Assembly: GCA_027186245.1 (NCBI GenBank)
Contig: CP114485.1
Coordinates: 1,984,001 to 2,048,000 of the forward strand
Direction of reading: 5' to 3'
Length of the DNA: 64,000 nucleotides
Source of the DNA: Coriaria nepalensis
Lineage: Eukaryota; Streptophyta; Magnoliopsida; Cucurbitales; Coriariaceae
Shown here: positions 12,461-20,973 of the stretch, piece by piece
Layout: each line of letters begins with the position of its first letter
Numbering within the stretch: position 1 is the first letter of the stretch
Notes under the pieces: model-generated
Told to the model about the DNA's origin: nothing
The model's input: the letters and a program-made list of their open reading frames with translations, nothing else
The model's database searches: none
Made by a program: the position numbers and the translations under genes

Positions 12461-12809
12461 TCCACAGTGGAAGCCAGGAGGAAGAGGTCCGCCACAAGAA
12501 TCAGCAACATGATCGACTTTGGCCAAATCTAACCAGCTCCTCAGGTCTGGAGTAAGATTACGGCAGAAACAGGGAATGTCTGCGTCGTTGACCTCACTGC
12601 AACATAGCATATCCGGGTCAGCAGGAGGGGTGTTCTTTCTCATGAATGTGGCGCAGCTCATTATCACAGCATCTCCCTTGCAATGCCTTCCTTATTCCTT
12701 GCCCATAAACCATGAGGTTATTGCCGTTGTTACAAGAAAACAACACCATAATCAGAACAAGCAGAGAAGAAACCGCAACAAGGTAGATACTTTTGAGCAT
12801 TATTGCCAT
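12461..12809 (-). pseudogene. Lipid-transfer-like gene, copy A (frameshifted, stop lost)
   Basis: The first 30 or so residues are a signal peptide almost identical to copy C (16272-16622). About four extra bases around 12685-12710 then shift the frame, and the original frame ends soon after. In the other frame the eight-cysteine region is still readable (CCSEV, DIPCFC, ADSCGG, FHC), but the terminal stop codon is changed to a glycine codon, so reading would run on to about 12392. Both defects are absent from copy C. A pseudogene is the simplest reading; an unrecognised small intron is unlikely because no GT-AG pair restores the frame in the divergent stretch. Confidence 0.75.
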
Positions 12810-12865
12810 TGTAATTTATGTTTCCTTCTGTTAATGTGTTTGAAGATGCTAATGCATGGGGACTG

Positions 12866-12950
12866 TGCTTATATAGCCGCCAGGGGTCACATTTTTTTGG
12901 TACGTTGAGTTCACTTTTTTGCATGCAAGCCAGGAGAAATTGCATGCAAC
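12866..12950 (-). promoter_or_regulatory. TATA box and paired RY (CATGCA) motifs, copy A promoter
   Basis: A minus-strand TATATAA lies near 12870, with CATGCA motifs at 12922-12927 and 12943-12948. The same arrangement stands before copies B and C. RY motifs are bound by B3 seed regulators such as ABI3 and FUS3; seed expression is an inference. Confidence 0.5.
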
Positions 12951-13004
12951 TGAATGGTAATTACAGTCATACGTTACGACGGTTTCGTTTCTAATGGGGT
13001 TGCA

Positions 13005-13540
13005 TTTTTTATGAAGATGTCCTGATTTCTGATCGTGCTCGCCTTATGGTGCTTTTATCTCTTAATTTTGATGACTTGTGCTCACCCCTTAACAGGTTCT
13101 CTTATTTGGCTCTTTCACTGAGGACGAAACAAAATCATGGCTGCAATCTCAGTCATCTAAGACTTCTGAAAAGTGTGTGGAGAAGACAGAATTTCAGTTT
13201 GGCTCTTTGAATTTTGGGTGATATTAAGAGTGAATCTTGCACATTTTCCAAGTCTCCCATGGCACCATTTAGTTCACAGTCCTCTAATGTAACCAAGGAA
13301 GTTGAAGTGAAGAGTGTCCAATGGAGAAAAGGCCATTCATCTGGACCTTTGATAAAGACAAAAGAAAATGGAAACGTCCACAGTTCTGGAAGTAGCTCTG
13401 CCGGATCGCTGACTTCCCTTCCTCGTGTGTATCCTGGAATGGAAGTGAGACTGTAAATCAGTTTCCAGAATTGAATGCACAGAACAGAGAGGAGAATCAA
13501 AGTGTTGATGATTTTCCATAAGTTATTTTTACAGATGAAT
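13005..13540 (+). pseudogene. UBP24 fragment 1 (end of intron 1 plus exon 2)
   Basis: Collinear with UBP24 9285-10007, including the intron 1 acceptor (exon equivalent starts at 13096) and the [13 protein letters not shown] coding block. It then joins sequence matching UBP24's 3' flank (11910 onward), so exons 3-7 are deleted. A shifted frame in the GDIK region and an early stop make it non-functional. It has a single copy of the 177 bp unit that is doubled in the intact gene. Confidence 0.88.
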
Positions 13541-14111
13541 GTTTCTTCGAGTCTTACACGGATGGAAGTGTGTACTGCTGCTACTCGATATCGCTGTAGT
13601 TCTACTCATTGCTTAATGAATGTTATACTTATACACCTATCCTGCTCTTATAAGTTTGTGTTTCAATGATCCTTTTCTGTAAATTTTTCTTTTTTTATTT
13701 ATTCAATCTCCAATCGATTCGGGTTTGTGTTCGTCCTATCGAGATTGAATCAAACCCTTTGCAAACAATCAGAACCCTCAACCATCACAATGTAAATGGA
13801 AAATTGATTGATGTCAGATGAGCAAGTAATAATGTATATAGATTTATTTAACAAGTGCTTGAAGCCAGTTGGTACGAGTAGTTGCTTTGCATTCTACAAC
13901 TCAAATCACAATTGGTTTGTAGATATATTCTGTATTTCAAACTTCAACCTAAACTGCATGGCACCACCAACTGTATATACTGCAAGTTTGGGCAAAACCA
14001 AGACGGAATAAATATCAAACACATAGTCATAATGACTCCTTTGATGATAATGTTGGTAGAAACAGAGTAATTGAAAAATGAAAAATGAAGGTTTAAATTT
14101 GTATTACTCTG
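13541..14111. other. Duplicated spacer, second copy
   Basis: Diverged copy of 11910-12460, the UBP24 3' flank and downstream spacer. No supported gene. Confidence 0.7.
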
Positions 14112-14454
14112 TCAACAATGGGAGCCAGGAGGAAAAGGTCTGCCACAGAAAGCAGCGATATGATCGAGTTTGGCAGTAACTAAGGCCTCCCTCATGACTG
14201 GAGTAAGATTACGGCAGATACATGGGATGTCTGCCTTCTTGACTAGACTGCAGCACTCCTGATCTGGGTTAGCAGGAGTATTGCTCTTACCCACGAATTT
14301 GGTGCAGTTTAGTGCCAAACCCACAAAATCTGCCTTGCAATCCCATAGGTCTTCCCCCATAAGCCATGAGGTTATTTTTGTTGTTACCAAAAAACAACAC
14401 AAGAACCAGAACAAGCAGTGAGGAAACCGCAACACGGTTGATACTTTTGAGCAT
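14112..14454 (-). pseudogene. Lipid-transfer-like gene, copy B (1 bp frameshift)
   Basis: The minus-strand signal peptide starts MLKSINRVAVSSLLVLVLV. A run of five C on the plus strand (14354-14358) replaces the four seen in copy C, shifting the frame exactly between signal peptide and mature domain. The mature frame keeps all eight cysteines and ends PPGSHC with its stop, but it has no ATG of its own with a signal peptide. The first of the two ATGs used in copies A and C is also lost (ACG). The single-base defect means the allele may be intact in other individuals. Confidence 0.75.
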
Positions 14455-14528
14455 TGTTGCCGTTGTAATTTATGTTTCCTTCTGTTAATGAGTTTGAAGA
14501 TGTGAATGCATGGGAACTGTGCAGTCTG

Positions 14529-14610
14529 TGCTTATATAGCGGCCAGGGTTCACCATTTTTGTTACGTTGAGTTCACTTTTTTGCATGCAAGCCAGGTGAG
14601 AATGCATGCG
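14529..14610 (-). promoter_or_regulatory. TATA box and RY motifs, copy B promoter
   Basis: TATATAA on the minus strand near 14531-14538, CATGCA at 14584-14589 and an overlapping ATGCATGC at 14602-14609, as in copies A and C. Confidence 0.45.
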
Positions 14611-14639
14611 ACTGAATGCTAACTACAGTCATACAAAAC

Positions 14640-15670
14640 CATTTTCAATTTCGAATTCGCTGCCAGATTGATATTGTCAATTTCCAAAGAATCCAATAAG
14701 CCCGTGACAATTGACAAAGTTCCACTTCCACATGCTTCCGATTCTGTCTTTCATGGAGATTTTTTTAAATTATTGAAATTATCGAAGTATATATATCACA
14801 TATCATATTAATTATATATATAATTAAGATCGATCGATATATCATACGTAAAGTCATACAAAAACTAAAAAGAGATAAAATATTTTGTTATATAAAAGTT
14901 CTGATATGATATATTTTTAACAAAAATCTTAAGATAATTTTAGCACAATTATGGGTGGGCAATACTCCATACTCACCGTTATCTCCGACCCTGACCGTAA
15001 ACACGCCAACCTAAGAAACAGACCAAGAAGCAGAAATCATACTAAAACAATCTCTCTCCATTCTATGATAAGACAATGCCATCGTTATCATCATCATCCA
15101 TTGTCGGGTCCGACAATGGCGGAATTCTTAGATTGTTTAGAACAAAACACTCGGGCTTGTCTCAAGAACAACAAGAAGAAAAGTGGGATGCTGAAAATGG
15201 TTCTTGCCGTGCCTATTTTTTTCATTGATAGAATGATAATATATATACTACAAAGCTTACTAGAGATGAGTACATGACAAGACAAAGCATTAAAGACGCC
15301 TAAAATAAGGACCCACTTCCTAGTGAGCTAACACTTCCATGAAAGACACCACTTATACATCATGGAATGACTCTTGGACTAAGGAACCAAAAATCAGTGT
15401 GCTTTGCACCTACTGCACGTGGACCATCATTTTGCTTTTACACTTCAAGCTATATATGTTTGCATCTTCTTAAATATCAAAATAAAATTGTTGGGCAATT
15501 AACTAAGTAGAGTAACGAAGACTTTATTACATGAAATTTTGTTTTGTCATAAGTAACAAGCTTCACAGACTCTAGCAGGAATGGCTGGTTTGTGAGAAGC
15601 AGCAGTTTCATCATCCAAGACCTTCCTGACAGCAGCTGCCTGATATTCTCTGTTTCTGCCTATACTCCTT
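14640..15670. other. AT-rich spacer with unidentified fragment
   Basis: An AT-rich stretch (14760-14950) precedes unplaced sequence. At about 15546-15655 the minus strand has an open run that ends at a stop after VCEACYL; I do not recognise it and it has no start, so it may be a fragment of another gene caught in the rearrangement. The open frame at 14951-15277 shows no family feature. Confidence 0.4.
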
Positions 15671-15858
15671 GATACAGCTGTTCTTGAGACTGGTAGGCCT
15701 TCTAGACCTACTATGTTTGAAGGTGTCCTTAAGAATTTTACTCCTGGCCTGCCGAGTAGCATGTCAGGTCGCTCAAGGTTTGTGAAATTCTGGGTTACTA
15801 ATTTTGTCTCAAGCGTTGATATATTTAAATTCATTATGATGGAACTTTCCATCATTTC
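15671..15858 (+). pseudogene. UBP24 fragment 2 (part of exon 3 and intron 3)
   Basis: Matches UBP24 from about 10352 to 10530 with scattered substitutions. It starts inside exon 3 and runs past the intact donor (CGCTCAAG then GTTTGT) into intron 3. It then joins the 3' flank sequence equivalent to 12029. This is a different slice of UBP24 from fragment 1. Confidence 0.87.
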
Positions 15859-16271
15859 AATGATCCTTTTTCTGTAAATTTTTCTTCTTTTCTTATTTAT
15901 TTATTTCCATCTCTAAATCGAATCCAGTTTGTGTTCGTCCGATCGAGATTGAATGAAACCCTTTCAAATATAGAGATGTCAGATGAGCAAGTAATAATGC
16001 ATATAAATTTGTTTAATAACTGCTTCAAGCCGCTAGTTACATTCTACAAGTAGTTGCTTTGCATTCTACAACTCAAATCATAATTGGTTTGTAGATATCT
16101 TCTGTAGTTCAAACTTCAACTTAACCTGCTTGGCACCACCAAGTGCATAAGCTGCAAGTTTGGGCAAATCCAAGAAGGAAAAAGTATTAAACACATAGTC
16201 ATAATAACTCCTTTGATGATAGATAATATTGGTAGAAACAGTGTAATTGAACAATAAATTGTATTACTTTG
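15859..16271. other. Duplicated spacer, third copy
   Basis: Diverged copy of 12029-12460, lying between UBP24 fragment 2 and lipid-transfer-like copy C. No supported gene. Confidence 0.65.
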
Positions 16272-16622
16272 TCAACAGTGGGAGCCAGGAGGAAAAGGCA
16301 TGCCACAAGAAGCAGCAACATGATCGAGTTTGGCCACATCTAAGCCATCCCTCATGTCTGGAGTAAGATTACGGCAGATACAGGGGATGTCCGCTTTCTT
16401 GACCTGACTGCAACACGCCTGATCCGGGTCAGCAGGAGGAGTGCCCTTGCGCACGAATTCGGAGCAGTTTACTGCCAAATCCAGCAAATCTCCCTGGCAA
16501 TCCCATATGTCTTCCCCATAAACCATGAGGTTCATGTTGTTGTTACCAAAAAACAACACCAAAACCAGAACAAACAGAGAGGAAACCGCAACACGGTTGA
16601 TACTTTTGTGCATTATTGCCAT
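16272..16622 (-). CDS. Secreted eight-cysteine lipid-transfer-like protein, copy C (intact)
   Basis: Single exon, 116 residues. A hydrophobic signal peptide at about residues 1-34 (VAVSSLFVLVLVLFF) is followed by a mature domain with the plant eight-cysteine pattern: C, X10, C, X16, CC, X9, CXC, X22, C, X9, C at the very end. This is the bifunctional inhibitor/lipid-transfer/seed-storage fold; spacing and the DIPCIC block resemble DIR1-like type proteins more than classic LTP1. Expected role: extracellular binding of a lipid; the ligand is unknown. The start at 16622 (MAIM) is shared with copy A; the third residue after it is also Met. It is the only one of three tandem copies with an unbroken frame. 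Confidence 0.85.
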   Translation of the reverse strand: MAIMHKSINRVAVSSLFVLVLVLFFGNNNMNLMVYGEDIWDCQGDLLDLAVNCSEFVRKGTPPADPDQACCSQVKKADIPCICRNLTPDMRDGLDVAKLDHVAASCGMPFPPGSHC

Positions 16623-16679
16623 TGTAATTATATTTGCTTCTGTTAATGAGTTTGAAGATGTTAATGCATAGGGACTGTG

Positions 16680-16766
16680 CTTATATAGCATCCAGAGGAT
16701 CACATTTTTGGTACGTTGAGTTCACTCTTTTGCATGCAAAAAGTCAGGTTAGAAGAATGCATGCAA
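16680..16766 (-). promoter_or_regulatory. TATA box and paired RY motifs, copy C promoter
   Basis: Minus-strand TATATAA at 16681-16687, about 60 bp before the start codon, with CATGCA at 16733-16738 and 16760-16765. The same layout precedes copies A and B. Confidence 0.55.
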
Positions 16767-16789
16767 CTGAATGCTAACTACAGTCATAC

Positions 16790-17983
16790 GTTATGGCGAT
16801 GTTGTTTCAAATGGGTTGCATTTTGAATTTCGAATTCACTGTAGATAGATACTGTCAATTTCCAAAGAATCCAATAAGCCCGTGACAATTGACCAACTTC
16901 CACATGCTTCAATTTGTCTGTGAGATTTATTATTATTTTAAAAATTATAAGTATATTTATTGTATTTATTTTAAATTATAAATGAATTTTTTAATATTTT
17001 AAAATTATAAATACATTTTCTGGAATTTATTATGAATTATAAACAGTCCCAAACGGGTAAATATAATTCAACGATCGATGACGTTCTCAAGACAAGAAGC
17101 TAACTTTCATTACAATTTAAACAAAACTGGTTTGGGTCTCGCCCTAGTTTTCAGTAAACTCTTTACTTTGTGTAACCTTATTTAAATCAATATTCAAACA
17201 GCTCTTCCAACTTCTTGACCCCTTGCAATCCTCACCATCACACGCTAACAGACAAGCTTAAGGATTTTTTGTCTTGTTTTCTGGATTGCTGGTTTTATGG
17301 GGAAACTTTGTTAATTGATTAATGGCCAGGCGCTTATTCCCCATCCGCTTCACATACTGACAGACAAGTAAGTTAAAAAAGTGAGAGGGAAAATCTAGGG
17401 GGGAGTAGTAAAGAAAGTGCCCAGAAATTCCATTCCCCTCCCTCTCATCCACCAAGAATCAACACAAATCAATGACGACAAAAAAAGAAAACGTTTTTGT
17501 TGTCGCTAACGTACTCACGAGGGATGTCCTTCTTCAAGATAAGAGCTTTCTTTAGTTTCATTCGTACAGAGCTTACATTGGCGAGGTGAAAGAAAAGAAG
17601 GTAGGAAATTTTTCTCTGGGGCTTTTCTGGGGTTTCTTTTTTTTTTTGGTCTGATTTGGAATTTGAAGTTCATAAGGGGGTTTACTTCTGCTGGTAATTC
17701 TCTGTCTCTTTCTCGTTCATATTGTTTGATGTACTTGATGTTCTGTTTGGTTTTTGAGAAAAATGCTTGGATGAATGAATATGCTTGAAAAAAGGGATTA
17801 GGAAATCCATTTCTCCCTTATTCCTTTAGTCAGCTATGTTGGGTGGTTAGAAAAATATTATAAGAAGTTGAGGTTGGGAAACTGTAAAGGTTGATGTTTG
17901 TGATGTCTGAACAGAGTTGTAACAAGTTTCTCTAACTGGAGATTTGTATGTTTGGCAATTCCACAGGTCGGTTGTTATATTTA
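16790..17983. other. Spacer and SCL3 leader
   Basis: 16920-17050 is AT-rich with repeated TATTTTAAAATTATAA-like steps. The SCL3 leader probably starts near 17500. A leader intron is likely, from a donor near 17600 to the acceptor CCACAG ending at 17966, 17 bases before the SCL3 ATG. No other gene is seen. Confidence 0.5.
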
Positions 17984-19399
17984 ATGGCAGGGATGTTTCA
18001 TGAGGACGGATCATCATCTGTAACTTCATCACCCTTAAACTTCTTTCCCTGGTCCTTATCCCCCAGCTTAGGATCACCATTTCCATTTTTCCGAGACCTC
18101 AATTTTGAACAAAGAGGTTTAGTCCTCATCAACCTCCTCAAAGCCTGTGCTTTCCAAGTCGCAACTGGAAATATCGATAATGCCAATATCGCCCTCGACC
18201 AAATCTCCCACCTTGCCTCTCCAGATGGAGACACCATGCAACGAATTGCCGCTTATTTCACAGAAGCACTTGCTGATCGAGTCCTTAAACTCTGGCCCGG
18301 TCTGCATAAATCCCTTAATTCTACCAAAATACCTTCTGTCTCGGAAGAGATTCTAGTCCAAAGATTCTTCTTCGATCTCTGCCCATTCTTAAAGCTTGCA
18401 TATGTGCTCACAAACCAGGCTATTGTAGAAGCAATGGAAGGCGAAAAGCATATCCACATCATTGATCTTAACTCGTCTGAGCCTGCTCAATGGATCGATA
18501 TTCTCCAGACGCTGAAAGAGCGGCAAGAGGGCCCGCCTCATTTGAGAATTACAGGGATTCACCAGCAGAAGGAGGTTCTAGAGCAAATGGCTCTTCGTTT
18601 GACCGAAGAAGCCGAGAAATGGGCGATTCCTTTTCAGTTCACTCCCATTGTTAGCAAATTAGAAGACCTTGACCTTGAAAGCTTACGAATCAAAACGGGT
18701 GAAGCTCTTGCTGTGAGCTCAGTACTTGAACTTCATTCCCTTTTAGCTGTTGATGATGATCGGAGAATGAACTCCCCTTCAACGGCTAAGAACTTGCAGA
18801 AAATGATGCATATGAAGTTGAGAACTTTAGGAGAATGGCTCGAGAAAGATTCGATGCAAGTTAGCCCGGGACCTGATTTGGGTTCATCCCCATTGTCATC
18901 ATTTAACCCTTGTCCAAAAATGGAAACTTTTCTAAACACACTTTGTGGGTTATCACCAAATGTGATGGTAATAACCGAGCAAGAATCGAACCTTACCGGG
19001 TTTAATTTAACAGAAAGAGTAGAAGAGGCGTTGAACTTCTACGCTGCATTGTTTGATTGCTTGGAGTCTACGGTTCCGAGATCTTCTATTGAGAGGCAGA
19101 AAGTGGAGAAAATGCTTTTTGGGAAGGAGATTAAAAATATAATAGCATGTGAAGGAGTGGAGAGGAAAGAGAGGCACGAGAAGCTGGAGAAGTGGATATT
19201 GAGGCTTGAATTGGCTGGTTTTGGGAGAGTGCCTTTTAGCTACCATGGAATGATGCTAGCAAGTGGGTTGTTACAAAGCTATGGTTATGATGGGTATAAG
19301 ATCAAAGATGAGAATGGTTGTTTGTTTATTTGCTGGCAAGATACACCGCTTTTTTCAGTTTCCGCTTGGAGGTTCCGTAGGTTTTGCCGTGATTACTGA
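17984..19399 (+). CDS. SCL3: GRAS-family regulator SCARECROW-LIKE 3
   Basis: Intronless coding region, 471 residues (Arabidopsis SCL3 482). The N-terminus MAGMFHEDG matches SCL3, so the ATG at 17984 is chosen over 17948, which lies before a likely leader splice acceptor. The GRAS domain follows in order: leucine-rich region I around SHLASPDGDTMQRIAAYF, VHIID-type motif IHIIDL, leucine region II (LRITGIHQQKEVLEQMA), PFYRE region (RQKVEKMLFGKEIKNIIACEG) and C-terminal SAW motif (SVSAWRFRRF). There is no DELLA domain. In Arabidopsis SCL3 acts in the nucleus, promotes gibberellin responses by opposing DELLA proteins, and works with SHR/SCR in root ground tissue. Confidence 0.95.
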   Translation: MAGMFHEDGSSSVTSSPLNFFPWSLSPSLGSPFPFFRDLNFEQRGLVLINLLKACAFQVATGNIDNANIALDQISHLASPDGDTMQRIAAYFTEALADRVLKLWPGLHKSLNSTKIPSVSEEILVQRFFFDLCPFLKLAYVLTNQAIVEAMEGEKHIHIIDLNSSEPAQWIDILQTLKERQEGPPHLRITGIHQQKEVLEQMALRLTEEAEKWAIPFQFTPIVSKLEDLDLESLRIKTGEALAVSSVLELHSLLAVDDDRRMNSPSTAKNLQKMMHMKLRTLGEWLEKDSMQVSPGPDLGSSPLSSFNPCPKMETFLNTLCGLSPNVMVITEQESNLTGFNLTERVEEALNFYAALFDCLESTVPRSSIERQKVEKMLFGKEIKNIIACEGVERKERHEKLEKWILRLELAGFGRVPFSYHGMMLASGLLQSYGYDGYKIKDENGCLFICWQDTPLFSVSAWRFRRFCRDY

Positions 19400-20748
19400 T
19401 CATATATATGGTGGATTGACTGATGATCACTTGGTGTCTTCTTTCTTTATTCAGTTGTAGTTCGTTTTTCTTTTCTTTTTTTTTTCTTAAAATATGATGG
19501 GTTTTTTTCAGTTTGCGTGAAAGATGGGTTAGATTTTGGTTTTGTATGAAAAAGTGCAAGAGACTCATTGTAGATTAAGGAAGAGATATTCAGAAAAGAG
19601 CATATTCTTTACTCTTTCTGCTCTCGCCTCTATTTGTATGTTTCTCATAGTCTCGTGTAAGCTGACATATTTTCTAATTTGTATTATTGTATATAACGGT
19701 GCTTGTTCATCTTACGTTATGAACGTCATAGCTTGACTAGGGAAAAATGAACCCGTCATAGCTTGTTCATCTTTTACTGATTTGTAGTGCACATAGCTGC
19801 ATGGCAAACCCTCTTCTGGATCTTTGTTCATTTCTCTCCAGATGATGACTTATGGCAAGAAGATGGATCTTTATGGGATGAATGCGATATATAACCAAAG
19901 AAAACATCTGATTTAGACATGGAATGGCAGAGGAGACGCGACTAATTTCATACTGTTAACAATTTCCAATCGAACCTTCCTTTTTATGTTTATTTTTTTG
20001 TTCATTTGATTCTTCGTCTCGATCATAAGAAAATAATTTCATTTCCACTCTTTATTCTTTTGATGAAATAGATTGGATATTGAGATGGTCTAATAGCCGT
20101 GAAAGAAGCGTCTACTCAAGAGGAATTTAGTATGGGCTTTAAGCAATCAGTCTCTGTTATGCATAAGTGGGGTCTTGTAAGAGGTGTTACTAGGTAAAAC
20201 ACTAGAACAAATCCTAGCAAATTTGGATTCGGCATTATTTCCTTATCCTGATTATTTTTCTCTTAATGATTGTGAGGTGCTTGGCTTGCCTCCTTGATGG
20301 GTTGAAAGAGAAGTTGATTGAAACACAAGCAAAGAGAAATGAATTCCAGGACTTGTTCGACAGCAGATGCTCTTAGGCTTTTCAATGACGATCTTGTTGC
20401 CGAGGCTAGTTATGGTCCGACAGAATCGCAGAAGCAAAGTTTTGAACGTGGTCGTCTAGGAGAGTACTTCGGAAAGCTGCAAACACTTTGTACTTGAGTT
20501 GTCTTCAATCAAAGTGCAATTACCAGACAAGTAGATTTCAGATTGAAAAGAAAACGTCTTTGCATAAAGTAGATTATGGCGTATCCATCGGTCAAATCGG
20601 TGCCATCATCAAGCTCTACACTTGAGAAATGTCCCTCCTGCCACTCCATATTGGTTACTTCAGAGCCATTACTATCATCTTCAACACTTGCAGCCGGTTT
20701 CTCCTTGCAGTCATTTTTCATATGATCATAAACTCATTAGTTTCTCCT
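19400..20748. other. SCL3 3' region and spacer with possible gene remnants
   Basis: About 300 bp of likely SCL3 3' UTR comes first. At 20266-20498 the plus strand has two overlapping coding-like runs joined only by a frame change (first with LDGLKEKLIETQAKRNEFQD, then LRLFNDDLVAEASYGP and a stop), which looks like the end of a decayed gene; I do not recognise it. On the minus strand 20509-20721 is an ATG-started 70-codon frame (MKNDCKEKPAASVEDD) with an acidic stretch and no known family. It points away from the inverted repeat at 20749. Confidence 0.4.
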
Positions 20749-20940
20749 TACAGTTGGGACTCGCCTAGGGTACATGCGCGGCTGTAGGTTTTTCCGCGGT
20801 AACGCCCGGTTACTTTATCAATCCTGAATTTTACTTTCTGAGCCCATGAACAATCTGACAAATTAAGGCCCATTTTGTGACCGGGCGTTACCGCGGAAAA
20901 ACCTACAGCCGCGCTATACCCTAGGCGAGTCCCAACTGTA
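20749..20940. repeat. Inverted repeat with ~60 bp arms next to RPF1
   Basis: Left arm 20749-20810 and right arm 20880-20940 are reverse complements apart from one small mismatch/indel around 20774, separated by a 69 bp loop. The arms are GC-rich (CCGCGGTAACGCCCGG) unlike the AT-rich surroundings. The ends read TACAGTTGGG and CCCAACTGTA, so a TA target duplication is possible, as for a mariner-like foldback element. The right arm ends 33 bp before the RPF1 start codon. Confidence 0.93.
20841..20872 (+). promoter_or_regulatory. Two site II (TGGGCY) elements in the loop
   Basis: AGCCCA at 20841-20846 and GGCCCA at 20867-20872 are reverse forms of TGGGCT and TGGGCC. Site II motifs are typical of plant ribosome-biogenesis promoters and are bound by TCP factors, which fits the RPF1 gene downstream. 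Confidence 0.6.
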
Positions 20941-20973
20941 TATGTGGTCTGGTGTATCAGAGAGAGATTAGCG

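Noticed and set aside
14951..15277. 108-codon open frame with basic N-terminus
   Set aside because: No domain, signal peptide or family resemblance; lies in a rearranged AT-rich spacer.
15547..15855. 102-codon minus-strand frame
   Set aside because: Mostly antisense to UBP24 fragment 2; no matching family.
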